Part shown: positions 1 through 5,945 of the stretch, in pieces
Layout: each line of letters opens with the position of its first letter
How positions within the stretch are numbered: position 1 is the first letter of the stretch
Assembly (NCBI GenBank): GCA_964493955.1
Contig: CAZBPZ010000059.1
Span: 1-10,221, forward strand
Direction of reading: 5' to 3'
Length of the DNA stretch: 10,221 nucleotides
DNA from: CAZBPZ01 sp964493955
Lineage (GTDB): Bacteria > Chloroflexota > Dehalococcoidia > Dehalococcoidales > Fen-1064
Made by a program: the position numbers and the translations under genes
The notes under the pieces: generated by a model
The model's database searches: none
Told to the model about the DNA's origin: nothing
Seen by the model: the letters and a program-made list of their open reading frames with translations, nothing else

Positions 1-140
1 CTTATAGAACTTCAGACTACCCTGACACTCAAAGTATTAGGTCGCTGGCTCTGAGTTGATGACAGGTATATTTCTTCTTGCTTCGGGCATATTGAAGACT
101 GCTCGAAAAGTTCTGCCTATGTTCGGGGAGCCATTACTTT
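1..140. other. AT-richer left edge, no convincing gene
   Basis: This stretch is clearly poorer in G+C than everything to its right. Reading frame 1 is open from the window edge to a TGA at 52-54 (17 codons) and frame 3 is open to a TGA at 57-59, so the 3' end of a gene entering from the left is possible but cannot be recognised. No hairpin with a T-run is seen. A GGGGAG at 125-130 may serve as ribosome binding site for the TTG start at 141. The base composition shift could mark old transferred DNA or simply an intergenic region. Confidence 0.4.
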
Positions 141-734
141 TTGCCGGGCAGGCCGGCATCGGTCACAGCGGTGGTAACCCCTCACGTATTTGATGCCCAC
201 GCCGACGAGTATGATGCCTGGTACGACCACGAACCGGGTAAGACTATCTTTGCGATGGAGCTGGCGTGCCTGCGTCCCCTGCTGCAGGACTGCCCTGCTC
301 CCTGCCTTGAGGTGGGTATGGGGTCAGGGCGGTTTGCAAGGGTCCTCGGGGCCGGGTATGGCGTGGACCCGGCCCGGGCCCTCCTGGCAAAGGCCGGGGC
401 ACGGGGTGTGCGGGTGGGGCTGGCCGCCGGTGAAGGCCTCCCCTTCAGGGACAAGAGCTTCCGTGCCGTCCTCATGGTGCTGACACTGTGCTTTGTGGAC
501 GACCCTCCTCGTGTCCTGCGGGAGGCGTGGCAGGTGCTGCTGCCCGGGGGACGGCTCCTGCTGGGGATGGTGCTCCGTGGTAGCCCCTGGGCCGACTGTT
601 ACCGTGGCCTTGGCGGGGAGGGGCACCCGCTTTACCGCCGCACCAGGTCCGAGACTTCACCGGCAGAAAGGGTGGCCGGGGAGATGCTACCCCGCCGGCC
701 GACCCGTCCCGTGCCTACCCAGCGCAGTAAGTAG
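141..734 (+). CDS. Class I SAM-dependent methyltransferase, apparently truncated at its 3' end
   Basis: The protein is a UbiE/Methyltransf_11-type SAM-dependent methyltransferase; the substrate is unknown. Visible parts (numbered from TTG 141): an N-terminal FDAHADEYDAWY segment at 17-28, SAM-binding motif I LEVGMGSGRFA at 56-66, the acidic end of strand 2 at Asp76, GEGLPF at 97-102, LCFVDDPPRVLREAWQVLLPGG at about 116-137 (quoted in two blocks: LCFVDDPPRVL and REAWQVLLPGG), and SPW...HPLYRR at 148-167. Relatives continue after this point with a further 50 or so residues (an F-x-x-x-EV-type helix and the last strands). Here residues after about 169 become a Pro/Arg-rich tail unlike the family, and that tail is antisense to the 632-796 gene. 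The start is uncertain: TTG 141 has GGGGAG 10 bases upstream, while GTG 171 begins closer to the conserved part but lacks a clear Shine-Dalgarno. Family call is firm; integrity is doubtful. Confidence 0.75.
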   Translation: MPGRPASVTAVVTPHVFDAHADEYDAWYDHEPGKTIFAMELACLRPLLQDCPAPCLEVGMGSGRFARVLGAGYGVDPARALLAKAGARGVRVGLAAGEGLPFRDKSFRAVLMVLTLCFVDDPPRVLREAWQVLLPGGRLLLGMVLRGSPWADCYRGLGGEGHPLYRRTRSETSPAERVAGEMLPRRPTRPVPTQRSK

Positions 735-796
735 CCGGCTATCTCCTCGAGGTCAAGCGCCGGGAAGACACCTTCCTCGTAGAGGGTGATTTCCAT
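632..796 (-). CDS. Short gene directly downstream of thi4, unrecognised, possibly 3'-truncated
   Basis: This is a 54-codon frame beginning with ATG at 794-796. It lies 13 bases beyond the thi4 stop and has a GGAGG ribosome binding site five bases before the ATG, so translation looks real. The protein starts MEITLYEEGVFPALDLEEIA, then has GYLLRWVGTGRVGRRGSI and ends in EVSDLVRR. I do not recognise it. The opening has the look of the first strand and helix of a larger globular protein rather than of a complete small one. Its stop codon lies within bases that encode the family-conserved part of the opposing methyltransferase, so the natural C-terminus may have been lost. Being cotranscribed with thi4 it would be under the same TPP riboswitch, which hints at, but does not prove, a link to thiamine. 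Confidence 0.6.
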   Translation of the reverse strand: MEITLYEEGVFPALDLEEIAGYLLRWVGTGRVGRRGSISPATLSAGEVSDLVRR

Positions 797-809
797 GCCT
801 GCCTCCGGA

Positions 810-1594
810 TGTCAGGCGTCCAGCTTTTCCAGGACAATCCGGGCCGCCAGCTCTCCGGCCAGCAGCATCGCCCCGAAGGTGGGGCCCATCCGTGGCAGGC
901 CGTAGGCGGTGGACACGGCCATGCCGGTGACCACCAGGCCGGGGTGAATCTCGCCGGTGTGCTCCAGTATCAGGTCCTCGGAGCGCTCCACCCACATTGC
1001 CCCGAAGCCGCGTGTCTTCAGCATGCCACGCTCCTCGAGCTTCTTCAGCACCTGGGCGTCGTGCCCGGTGGCGTCGACGACCATCTTAGCCTCAATGGCC
1101 ACCGGGTCAACGGAGGTTATCTCGCGGGGCAGGGCGGCAATCGGCGTCCAGTTGATGACCGCCCCGGCGACACGCCCGTCTTCACGCAGTACCACGTCAT
1201 CGAAGGCGGTCATGTTGGCGAACTTTACCCCGGCGTCGCAGGCCGAGGCAATCAGCTTGGAGCAGGCGTGGGGCCCGTCGGCCACCAGCAGGCCCTCGGT
1301 GACCGCCTTGTAAGGCACCCCTATCTCGTCGAGGATGCGCTCCGCCGGGTGCCGCACCGTCACCTTGTTCATAAGGTAGCCGCCAATCCAGAAGCCGCCG
1401 CCGAGGTAGTTGTTGCGCTCAACGAGGAGCACCTTCTTGCCGGCACGGGCCAGGTCGCGCCCCGCCATCAGGCCGCTGGGGCCGGCCCCGATGATGATGC
1501 AGTCACTCTCGACGAACTCTTCAAACTGGGCGGCAAACTCCCCGACAATGGCCCGCGTGACGTCCTTCTCACCAACTGCGCTGAACTTTTCCAT
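810..1594 (-). CDS. thi4: Thi4-family thiazole synthase, sulfide-dependent (non-suicidal) type
   Basis: It makes the ADP-thiazole precursor of thiamine from NAD and glycine in the cytoplasm. The protein has 260 residues, the usual length for archaeal and bacterial Thi4. Seen in order: a dinucleotide-binding GAGPSG at 36-41, an acidic residue ending strand 2 (Glu59), GGGFWIGG at 65-72, a RHPAE segment at 81-85, the S-V-D-P motif at 161-164, VDATGHDA at 173-180 and a C-terminal MGPTFGAML at 236-244. In yeast and plant Thi4 the motif reads C-M-D-P and the Cys gives its sulfur to the product. Here that position is Ser161, while the iron-binding pair Asp163 and His178 is kept with the spacing (15) of the Methanocaldococcus enzyme. 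Free sulfide is therefore the likely sulfur source. The start has an excellent AAAGGAGGT four to five bases upstream. Expression is controlled by the TPP riboswitch and terminator in its leader. Confidence 0.93.
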
Positions 1595-1647
1595 TTGACC
1601 TCCTTTGCGGCTGCTGCCGGACGGGCCACTGGCAGGGCCATTACCTT

Positions 1648-1690
1648 AACAAGAAAGTCACAGGCGAAGAGGGCTACTTGCACCTGTGAC
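1648..1690 (-). terminator. Rho-independent attenuator in the thi4 leader
   Basis: Read on the minus strand, GTCACAGGTG pairs with CGCCTGTGAC over ten base pairs (one G-T wobble) around a 14-base loop, followed at once by TTTCTTGTT. It sits between the TPP aptamer and the thi4 start, where an attenuator is expected. A competing helix is visible: GGCGAGG (forward 1697-1703, in the 3' strand of aptamer helix P1) can pair with CUUCGCC (forward 1663-1669, in the terminator loop and 3' arm) over seven pairs including one G-U. Bound TPP would hold P1 together and leave the terminator free to form. Confidence 0.85.
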
Positions 1691-1693
1691 CAT

Positions 1694-1784
1694 CTGCCTC
1701 GCCTTCCCTCCGCTCGCATTACCGAGTTCAGGTTCCAGGAGTCGTCCCCGGTGGGACCTCTCAGCCTTTCGGCTCCCCCGGCAG
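1694..1784 (-). ncRNA. TPP riboswitch (thi box) controlling thi4
   Basis: The minus strand carries the hallmark THI-box blocks in order: GGGGAGCC, then GGCTGAGAGG, then ACCTGAACTCGGTAATGC, then GCGGAGGGAAGG. CTGAGAG is the pyrimidine-binding part and GCG-AGGGAA with the preceding GTAATGC belongs to the pyrophosphate-binding arm. A closing P1 helix can be drawn as CTGCC with GGCAG at the outer ends. The aptamer binds thiamine pyrophosphate in the nascent leader RNA. It lies about 100 bases upstream of thi4, with a promoter directly before it and a terminator directly after it, so it represses by premature termination. Confidence 0.96.
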
Positions 1785-1803
1785 CTATTCAGTTGTTGCT
1801 CCC

Positions 1804-1833
1804 ACTATAGGTGGTAGGGTGGCCGCCTGTCAA
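1804..1833 (-). promoter_or_regulatory. Sigma70-type promoter of the thi4 unit
   Basis: On the minus strand a perfect TTGACA (forward 1828-1833) is followed after 18 bases by TATAGT (forward 1804-1809), five of six to consensus. Transcription would begin near 1797, about a dozen bases before the riboswitch. The gap between this promoter and the end of the RraA-type gene upstream is about 30 bases. Confidence 0.8.
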
Positions 1834-1864
1834 CACCGCCGGCCCGCCCGGGGCAGGGTACTAA

Positions 1865-2539
1865 CTAGAAGCGGCCTGCCTTGAAGTCGTCTATGTTGAA
1901 ACTGGCAGACTTGCAGTAGTTGATGATACGGCGTTCCCGGTCTTCCACCTTCTGGCAGGCCTCAGGTACCTGGCGGGCGATCTCGTGCGGAATGACGACG
2001 ACGCCGTGCTTGTCGGCGTGGATGAGGTCGCCGTTGTTGACCCAGAGGCCGCCCACCTTCACCGGCATACCCGAGCCGGTGATGTGGACGTAGGCGTGGG
2101 AGGGAATAACAGCGGCGGCGAAGAAGTGGAAGCCCAGCTCGTGGACCTCGTCCAGGTCACGTACCCCGCCGTTGGTGACCACCCCCAGGCACCCCAGCGC
2201 CCGGTGGATGTTGGCGTTGACCTCACCCCAGAGCGAGCCGATGCAGCGAGGCTCGTCGAGGTCCTGGATAACGGCCACCCTGGGGGCTGGCGTGCTGAGG
2301 ATGTTGTCCCAGTGGGCCGGGGTGGCGTCGCGGTCGCGCTCGGTGGGCGGGCTGTCCGCCACCATGGTGGCTGTGCAGGCGTAGCCGACCATCGGTCCCA
2401 GGTCAGGGAAGCAGCAGTTTATCCCGAGCATGAAGCCCTGGTTGCGGGGCCTGATGTTGAAGGTCTCAATGGCGTTGCAGATGGCAGGCGTCGGCCAGGC
2501 CCGCAGCGCCTCCAATTCTGCTTCAGACAGGGGTTCCAT
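1865..2539 (-). CDS. RraA-family aldolase/decarboxylase (HMG/CHA aldolase-like)
   Basis: The family includes 4-hydroxy-4-methyl-2-oxoglutarate aldolase, oxaloacetate decarboxylases and the RNase E inhibitor RraA. The protein has 224 residues, as expected. It has GSLWGE at 101-106 and GCLGVVTNGGVRD at 116-128; Glu106, Arg127 and the metal-binding Asp128 match the active site of the Pseudomonas HMG/CHA aldolase, so an enzyme is more likely than the RNase regulator. A GDLIHADKHGVVVIP block at 170-184 is the usual C-terminal signature. An AGGAGG seven to eight bases before the ATG supports the start; it overlaps the TAG of the dehydrogenase gene ahead, so the two are translationally close. Third gene of the minus-strand operon. 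The substrate cannot be read from the sequence; a carboxylated hydroxy-keto acid is the natural guess. Confidence 0.88.
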   Translation of the reverse strand: MEPLSEAELEALRAWPTPAICNAIETFNIRPRNQGFMLGINCCFPDLGPMVGYACTATMVADSPPTERDRDATPAHWDNILSTPAPRVAVIQDLDEPRCIGSLWGEVNANIHRALGCLGVVTNGGVRDLDEVHELGFHFFAAAVIPSHAYVHITGSGMPVKVGGLWVNNGDLIHADKHGVVVIPHEIARQVPEACQKVEDRERRIINYCKSASFNIDDFKAGRF

Positions 2540-2550
2540 CAGTTGTCCTC

Positions 2551-3555
2551 CTAGGTGAGATTCTTCCTGGGTCTTACTCCCTTGTTTACCCAGTTGTGCG
2601 GCCAGTGTCCGCTGAGCACGCGGGCCGCCTCCTGGCCGACGCTGGTGAACAGGCGCTTGAAGGAGGCATCGCAGTAGGAGGCGGAGTGTGGGGTAGCGAT
2701 GACGTTGTCCATCTTGAGTAGCGGGTTATCGGGGTCAACCGGCTCCTGCTCGAAGACGTCAAGCCCGGCCCCGGCAATCCACCCCTCCCGGAGTGCCTGG
2801 ATGAGGGCGGGCTCGTCCACCACCGAGCCGCGGGCGGTGTTGATGAGGTAGGCGGTGGGTTTCATCTGCTTCAGCTCGTTCTCGCCGATGAGGTGCCAGG
2901 TCTCCTTGTTCAGCGGGGTGTGCAGAGAAACGTAGTCGGACTCCTTGAGAAGCTCGGGCAGGTCCACGAGCTCAATGCCTGCCTCCTCGGCCAGTTTCCT
3001 GTCTACATACGGGTCGTGGCCAATCACCCGCAGGTCGAACGCCCTGGCCTTGCGGGCGGTGCTGCGCCCGATGTTGCCGCAGCCCACCAGTCCCAGTGTT
3101 TGCCCGTATATCGAGCCCATCGGTGTTCGCAGCCCCCACCACTCCGACCAGCGGCCTTCCTTGACAAGCCGGTTGAACAGGGTGAGCCGCCGGTTGCAGG
3201 CCAGCAGCAGGAGGATGGCGTGCGTGGAGACCTCCTCCAGGCAAAAATCAGGGATGTTGATTACCAGCACCCCGTTATCGGTGGCGGCGTCCACGTCGAT
3301 GGTATCGTAGCCAATGCCGTAGCGGACGACTGCCTGCAACCGGGGCAGGGCCTCTATGACACGGCGCGTTATCTGGGCGGCGGCTGTCAGGATAATGTCG
3401 GCATCGCGGGCGGCGGCAATGGTCTCCTCCTCCGAGGAGCTATCGGCCCCGACGAGCTCTGCCCCGACCCTGGCCAGCTCGCGGGCTTCATCCTCCATCG
3501 GGGCACGGCTGCCTCCCCGGTCTACCCTTACCACCTTGAACCTGGGCTGTGTCAT
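2551..3555 (-). CDS. D-isomer-specific 2-hydroxyacid dehydrogenase
   Basis: It catalyses NAD(P)-dependent interconversion of a 2-oxoacid and a D-2-hydroxyacid. Numbered from the ATG used here (334 residues): RYGIGYDTID at 78-87 is typical of the substrate domain, GLVGCGNIG at 155-163 is the Rossmann glycine loop, and Asp181 after strand 2 (HDPY) favours NAD over NADP. The catalytic Arg242 (NTARGSVVDE), Glu271 (FEQEP) and His290 (TPHSASY) are all present. The C-terminus resembles the phosphoglycerate dehydrogenase/CtBP branch but there is no ACT regulatory domain, so it is not a full SerA. I chose ATG 3553-3555 over GTG 3564 because AGAGGTGAG sits at proper distance from the ATG and would overlap the GTG. 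Middle gene of the operon, 79 bases after the aldo/keto reductase and 11 before the RraA-type gene. Confidence 0.92.
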   Translation of the reverse strand: MTQPRFKVVRVDRGGSRAPMEDEARELARVGAELVGADSSSEEETIAAARDADIILTAAAQITRRVIEALPRLQAVVRYGIGYDTIDVDAATDNGVLVINIPDFCLEEVSTHAILLLLACNRRLTLFNRLVKEGRWSEWWGLRTPMGSIYGQTLGLVGCGNIGRSTARKARAFDLRVIGHDPYVDRKLAEEAGIELVDLPELLKESDYVSLHTPLNKETWHLIGENELKQMKPTAYLINTARGSVVDEPALIQALREGWIAGAGLDVFEQEPVDPDNPLLKMDNVIATPHSASYCDASFKRLFTSVGQEAARVLSGHWPHNWVNKGVRPRKNLT

Positions 3556-3634
3556 GCTACTCACCTCTTGCTGTGGAGTCTCTGTTTGAAGCGTGCCTCG
3601 GCTGGTCTTTACCTGCTACCGGCCACGGCGGCCC

Positions 3635-4567
3635 TTACCCCAGCCAGTGCGGGTTGCGGGACGTGGCGTCAAACATTGTGCCGGTCTTGTAGCCCTCGTT
3701 GCGGCCGCCCTCGGCGGCAGCGGCCGTCCTCGCCAGCAGGGCAGCGCGCTCGGCCTCACCCAGCGGTCGGAAGCTCCTGGTAGCCGCGAGGGCCTCCTCC
3801 AGCCTTGCCAGCGACTCGCAGCCGGTGATGACGGTGCTTACCGGCAGGCTCATGGCGTAGTGCAGGCACTCGGCAGGGCTGACAAGGCCGCTCTGCGGTA
3901 GTGCTCCGGCGGCCAGCGGCTTCATCGCCAGCACGCCAGTGCCGCTCTCCACCAGCCGGGGCAGGACCTGTTTCTCGAAGCTGCTGAAGTGGGCGTCCAG
4001 CAGGTTAAGGGGCATCTGTACGGCGTCAAAGGTAAAGCCGTGTTCGGCGGCGGTGCGTAGCATCCGGAGGTGCACCGCCGGGCTCTTGTGGCCGGTGAAG
4101 CCGATGTAGCGTATCTTGCCGGCTTCTCTGGCCTTCAGCACGGCCTCCAGGCCGCCGCCGGGGGCGAAGATACGGGCCGGGTCCTCGGGGCGAATGACCT
4201 CGTGGAACTGGAGCAGGTCTATCGTCTCCACCTGCAGGCGCCGCAGGCAGTCGTCGAGCTGCCTCGTGGCGGCCTCGGCTGTCTGGCCGTCTATCTTCGT
4301 CATCAGGAAGACCCTGTCCCGGTAACCGTCCCGCAGCGCCTTGCCCATGCGGGTCTCACTGACACCGCCGAAGTAGTCCCAGCTGTTGTCCATGAAGTTG
4401 ATGCCACTGTCAATCGCCGTTCGGATGATGCGAATACTCTCGGCCTCGCTTTCCGGCATGCCAATGTGGGCACCACCCAGCCCGAGGATGGACACCATCT
4501 CCCCCGTGTTCCCCAGGGGGCGGTAGGGTATCCCCGCCCTGGAGGTTGTGGCCGCGTTGGATGGCAT
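3635..4567 (-). CDS. Aldo/keto reductase
   Basis: This is an NADPH-type oxidoreductase with a TIM-barrel fold, 310 residues. The catalytic tetrad is visible: Asp60 (INFMDNSWDY), Tyr65 (DYFGGVSE), Lys91 (LMTK) and His122 (LLQFHE). The N-terminus YRPLGNTGEMVSILGLGG (5-32 region) and the GIRYIGFTGH-like stretch KIRYIGFTGHKS are standard for the bacterial branch. There is no C-terminal 4Fe-4S cysteine cluster, unlike the COG1453 group. Start ATG 4565-4567 has AAGGAGGT about ten bases upstream, a slightly long spacing. It is the first gene of the minus-strand operon with the dehydrogenase and the RraA-type aldolase, and is divergent from plsX. The substrate is unknown; an aldehyde or ketone made or used by its operon partners is plausible. 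Confidence 0.92.
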   Translation of the reverse strand: MPSNAATTSRAGIPYRPLGNTGEMVSILGLGGAHIGMPESEAESIRIIRTAIDSGINFMDNSWDYFGGVSETRMGKALRDGYRDRVFLMTKIDGQTAEAATRQLDDCLRRLQVETIDLLQFHEVIRPEDPARIFAPGGGLEAVLKAREAGKIRYIGFTGHKSPAVHLRMLRTAAEHGFTFDAVQMPLNLLDAHFSSFEKQVLPRLVESGTGVLAMKPLAAGALPQSGLVSPAECLHYAMSLPVSTVITGCESLARLEEALAATRSFRPLGEAERAALLARTAAAAEGGRNEGYKTGTMFDATSRNPHWLG

Positions 4568-4654
4568 CTGTTGCTGTACCTCCTTCTTTCACCCTGGTCT
4601 GGTTGCCCTCCGGTTGTAAACGCCCGCCGCCCCGGGAGGACGGCACCCGGTGGT

Positions 4655-4685
4655 AGTATACACCAATCGGAGCCAGCATACGCAA
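4655..4685 (-). promoter_or_regulatory. Possible promoter of the aldo/keto reductase operon
   Basis: On the minus strand TATACT (forward 4655-4660, five of six to the -10 consensus) lies about 90 bases before the ATG. The only -35 candidate is a weak TTGCGT (forward 4680-4685) at a long 19-base spacing, so the call rests mainly on the -10 and on its place in a divergent intergenic region. Confidence 0.4.
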
Positions 4686-4712
4686 ACACCTGTACACCCA
4701 CCCCTTGCGCCC

Positions 4713-4741
4713 TTGACAAACCCCGGCTACCGCGATACGAT
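4713..4741 (+). promoter_or_regulatory. Sigma70-type promoter of plsX
   Basis: A perfect TTGACA at 4713-4718 is followed after exactly 17 bases by TACGAT at 4736-4741 (four of six). Transcription would start near 4748, leaving a leader of roughly 105 bases before plsX. It is back to back with the putative promoter of the divergent aldo/keto reductase operon. Confidence 0.65.
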
Positions 4742-4753
4742 ACTGCCCACATA

Positions 4754-4768
4754 CCTAGACAGTCTAGG
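4754..4768. promoter_or_regulatory. Perfect dyad, probable operator in the plsX promoter region
   Basis: CCTAGAC-A-GTCTAGG is a perfect inverted repeat with seven-base arms around one base. The symmetry extends outward to AT...AT with one mismatch per arm, 21 bases in all (4751-4771). It lies about 6 to 20 bases after the predicted plsX transcription start, a normal place for a repressor site. The arms have no T-run after them and a one-base loop cannot fold in RNA, so a protein-binding site is more likely than a terminator. The regulator is unknown. Confidence 0.55.
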
Positions 4769-4853
4769 CATTAGCCCGAATAGTGTCTCCCGGCTGGCCG
4801 TCACACCGGGATGGCGGCTGGCAAAGCAGAGACCGGCGCAGGGGGGTGAAAGC

Positions 4854-5888
4854 ATGAAGATAGCAGTTGATGCCATGGGCGGCGACCATGCCCCGGCGGA
4901 GATTGTCCGGGGGGCGGTGGCCGGCTCAAGGCAGTTCGGGGTGGACATCCTGCTGGTGGGCCCAAAGGACCAGCTTGAGCGCGAGCTGGCAAGCACCGAC
5001 CTTGCCGGGGCCAGCCTGGAGATAGTCCATACCGACCAGTGGCTGGCCGAGGGGGAGCACCCCGGCTACGCCCTGCGCCAGAAGCGCCAGGCCTCGGTGT
5101 TCGTCGCCGCCCGGCTGGTGAAGGAAGGTAAGGCCGATGCCATGCTCAGCGCTGGCCCCACCGGCGGCGTGACGGTGGCCGCCATGATGCTACTGGGCAC
5201 GATTGAGGAAATGTCACGCCCGGTGGTGGGCGGGCCTTTCCTCGGCTTTGCCCCTGAGACCGTGCTCCTGGACCTCGGTGCCAACGTGGACTGCCAGCCG
5301 TACCAGCTTGTCGATTTCGCCATCATCGGCGCGGTCTACGCCGAGAAGATGATGGGTATCAGCCACCCGACCGTGGCCATCCTCAGCGTTGGTGCCGAGG
5401 AGGGCAAGGGCAACCAGCAGGTTCTGGAGGCCTACTCCCTCCTCAAGCAGAGCGGCCTCAACTTCATCGGCAATGTCGAGGGGTATGACATCCCGCTGGG
5501 CAGGGCCAACGTCATCGTCTGTGACGGCTTCGTGGGCAACATCCTCGTCAAGTTCACCGAGAACCTGGGCAAGACCACCTGCCGCTGGCTGCAGGAGCGG
5601 CTGGCGGGGAAGCTCGCCGCGGACGAGCTTGAAGTGCTGACCGGTGAGCTGCTGCGCCAGACCAGCGCTGCCGATGCCACCGGCGGCGGCCCGCTGTGGG
5701 CGGTGGACGGCGTGGTCTGCGTGGCCCACGGTCGCTCCAGGGCGCCGGAGATTGCCATGACCGTTGGCCAGGCCAGGGCCGCCGTCGAGAAAGACCTGGT
5801 GGGGGCGTTCAAGCGTGAACTGGCGGCTGCCCGGCAACGCCTGGGCAGGCCCGAAGGCCAGCCACCCGGGCCGCCGGCGGCACCCTAG
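4854..5888 (+). CDS. plsX: Phosphate acyltransferase PlsX
   Basis: PlsX converts acyl-ACP and phosphate to acyl-phosphate, the first step of membrane phospholipid synthesis by the PlsX/PlsY route. The protein has 344 residues, a normal length. MKIAVDAMGGDHAPAEIV at 1-18 is the family opening, LLDLGANVDCQP at 138-149, EEGKGN at 182-187, FIGNVEG at 204-210, VCDGFVGNILVK at 222-233 and VVCVAHGRS at 287-295 follow in order. The usually very conserved SAGNTGA block reads SAGPTGG (99-105), an Asn to Pro change. The Pro-rich tail (last 14 residues) is extra. The start at ATG 4854 is set by the family N-terminus and GGGGTGA upstream; the longer open frame to 4650 would translate promoter DNA. First gene of the plus-strand acyl group, 57 bases before the DegV gene. 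Confidence 0.93.
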   Translation: MKIAVDAMGGDHAPAEIVRGAVAGSRQFGVDILLVGPKDQLERELASTDLAGASLEIVHTDQWLAEGEHPGYALRQKRQASVFVAARLVKEGKADAMLSAGPTGGVTVAAMMLLGTIEEMSRPVVGGPFLGFAPETVLLDLGANVDCQPYQLVDFAIIGAVYAEKMMGISHPTVAILSVGAEEGKGNQQVLEAYSLLKQSGLNFIGNVEGYDIPLGRANVIVCDGFVGNILVKFTENLGKTTCRWLQERLAGKLAADELEVLTGELLRQTSAADATGGGPLWAVDGVVCVAHGRSRAPEIAMTVGQARAAVEKDLVGAFKRELAAARQRLGRPEGQPPGPPAAP

Positions 5889-5945
5889 GGGCCCTGCCGG
5901 CCGGCGGCCGCTGCGGGGAACGAACGGTGATGAAGGAGGGGGGCA

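Noticed and set aside
640..735. Simple frameshift as cause of the odd methyltransferase tail
   Set aside because: Neither of the other two frames on the plus strand gives a methyltransferase-like C-terminus in this stretch.
809..1810. 333-codon open frame on the plus strand
   Set aside because: It is antisense to thi4 and also runs through the riboswitch, terminator and promoter; no domain is visible.
2893..3783. 296-codon open frame on the plus strand
   Set aside because: It is antisense to the 2-hydroxyacid dehydrogenase and the end of the aldo/keto reductase, both with intact active sites.
4751..4771. FapR binding site
   Set aside because: The place fits, but the dyad does not resemble the Bacillus FapR consensus closely enough to name the regulator, so it is reported only as an operator candidate.
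4650..4853. N-terminal extension of PlsX by 68 codons
   Set aside because: The extension would translate the promoter and dyad. PlsX proteins start at the MKIAVDAMGGDH sequence, and ATG 4854 has a ribosome binding site.
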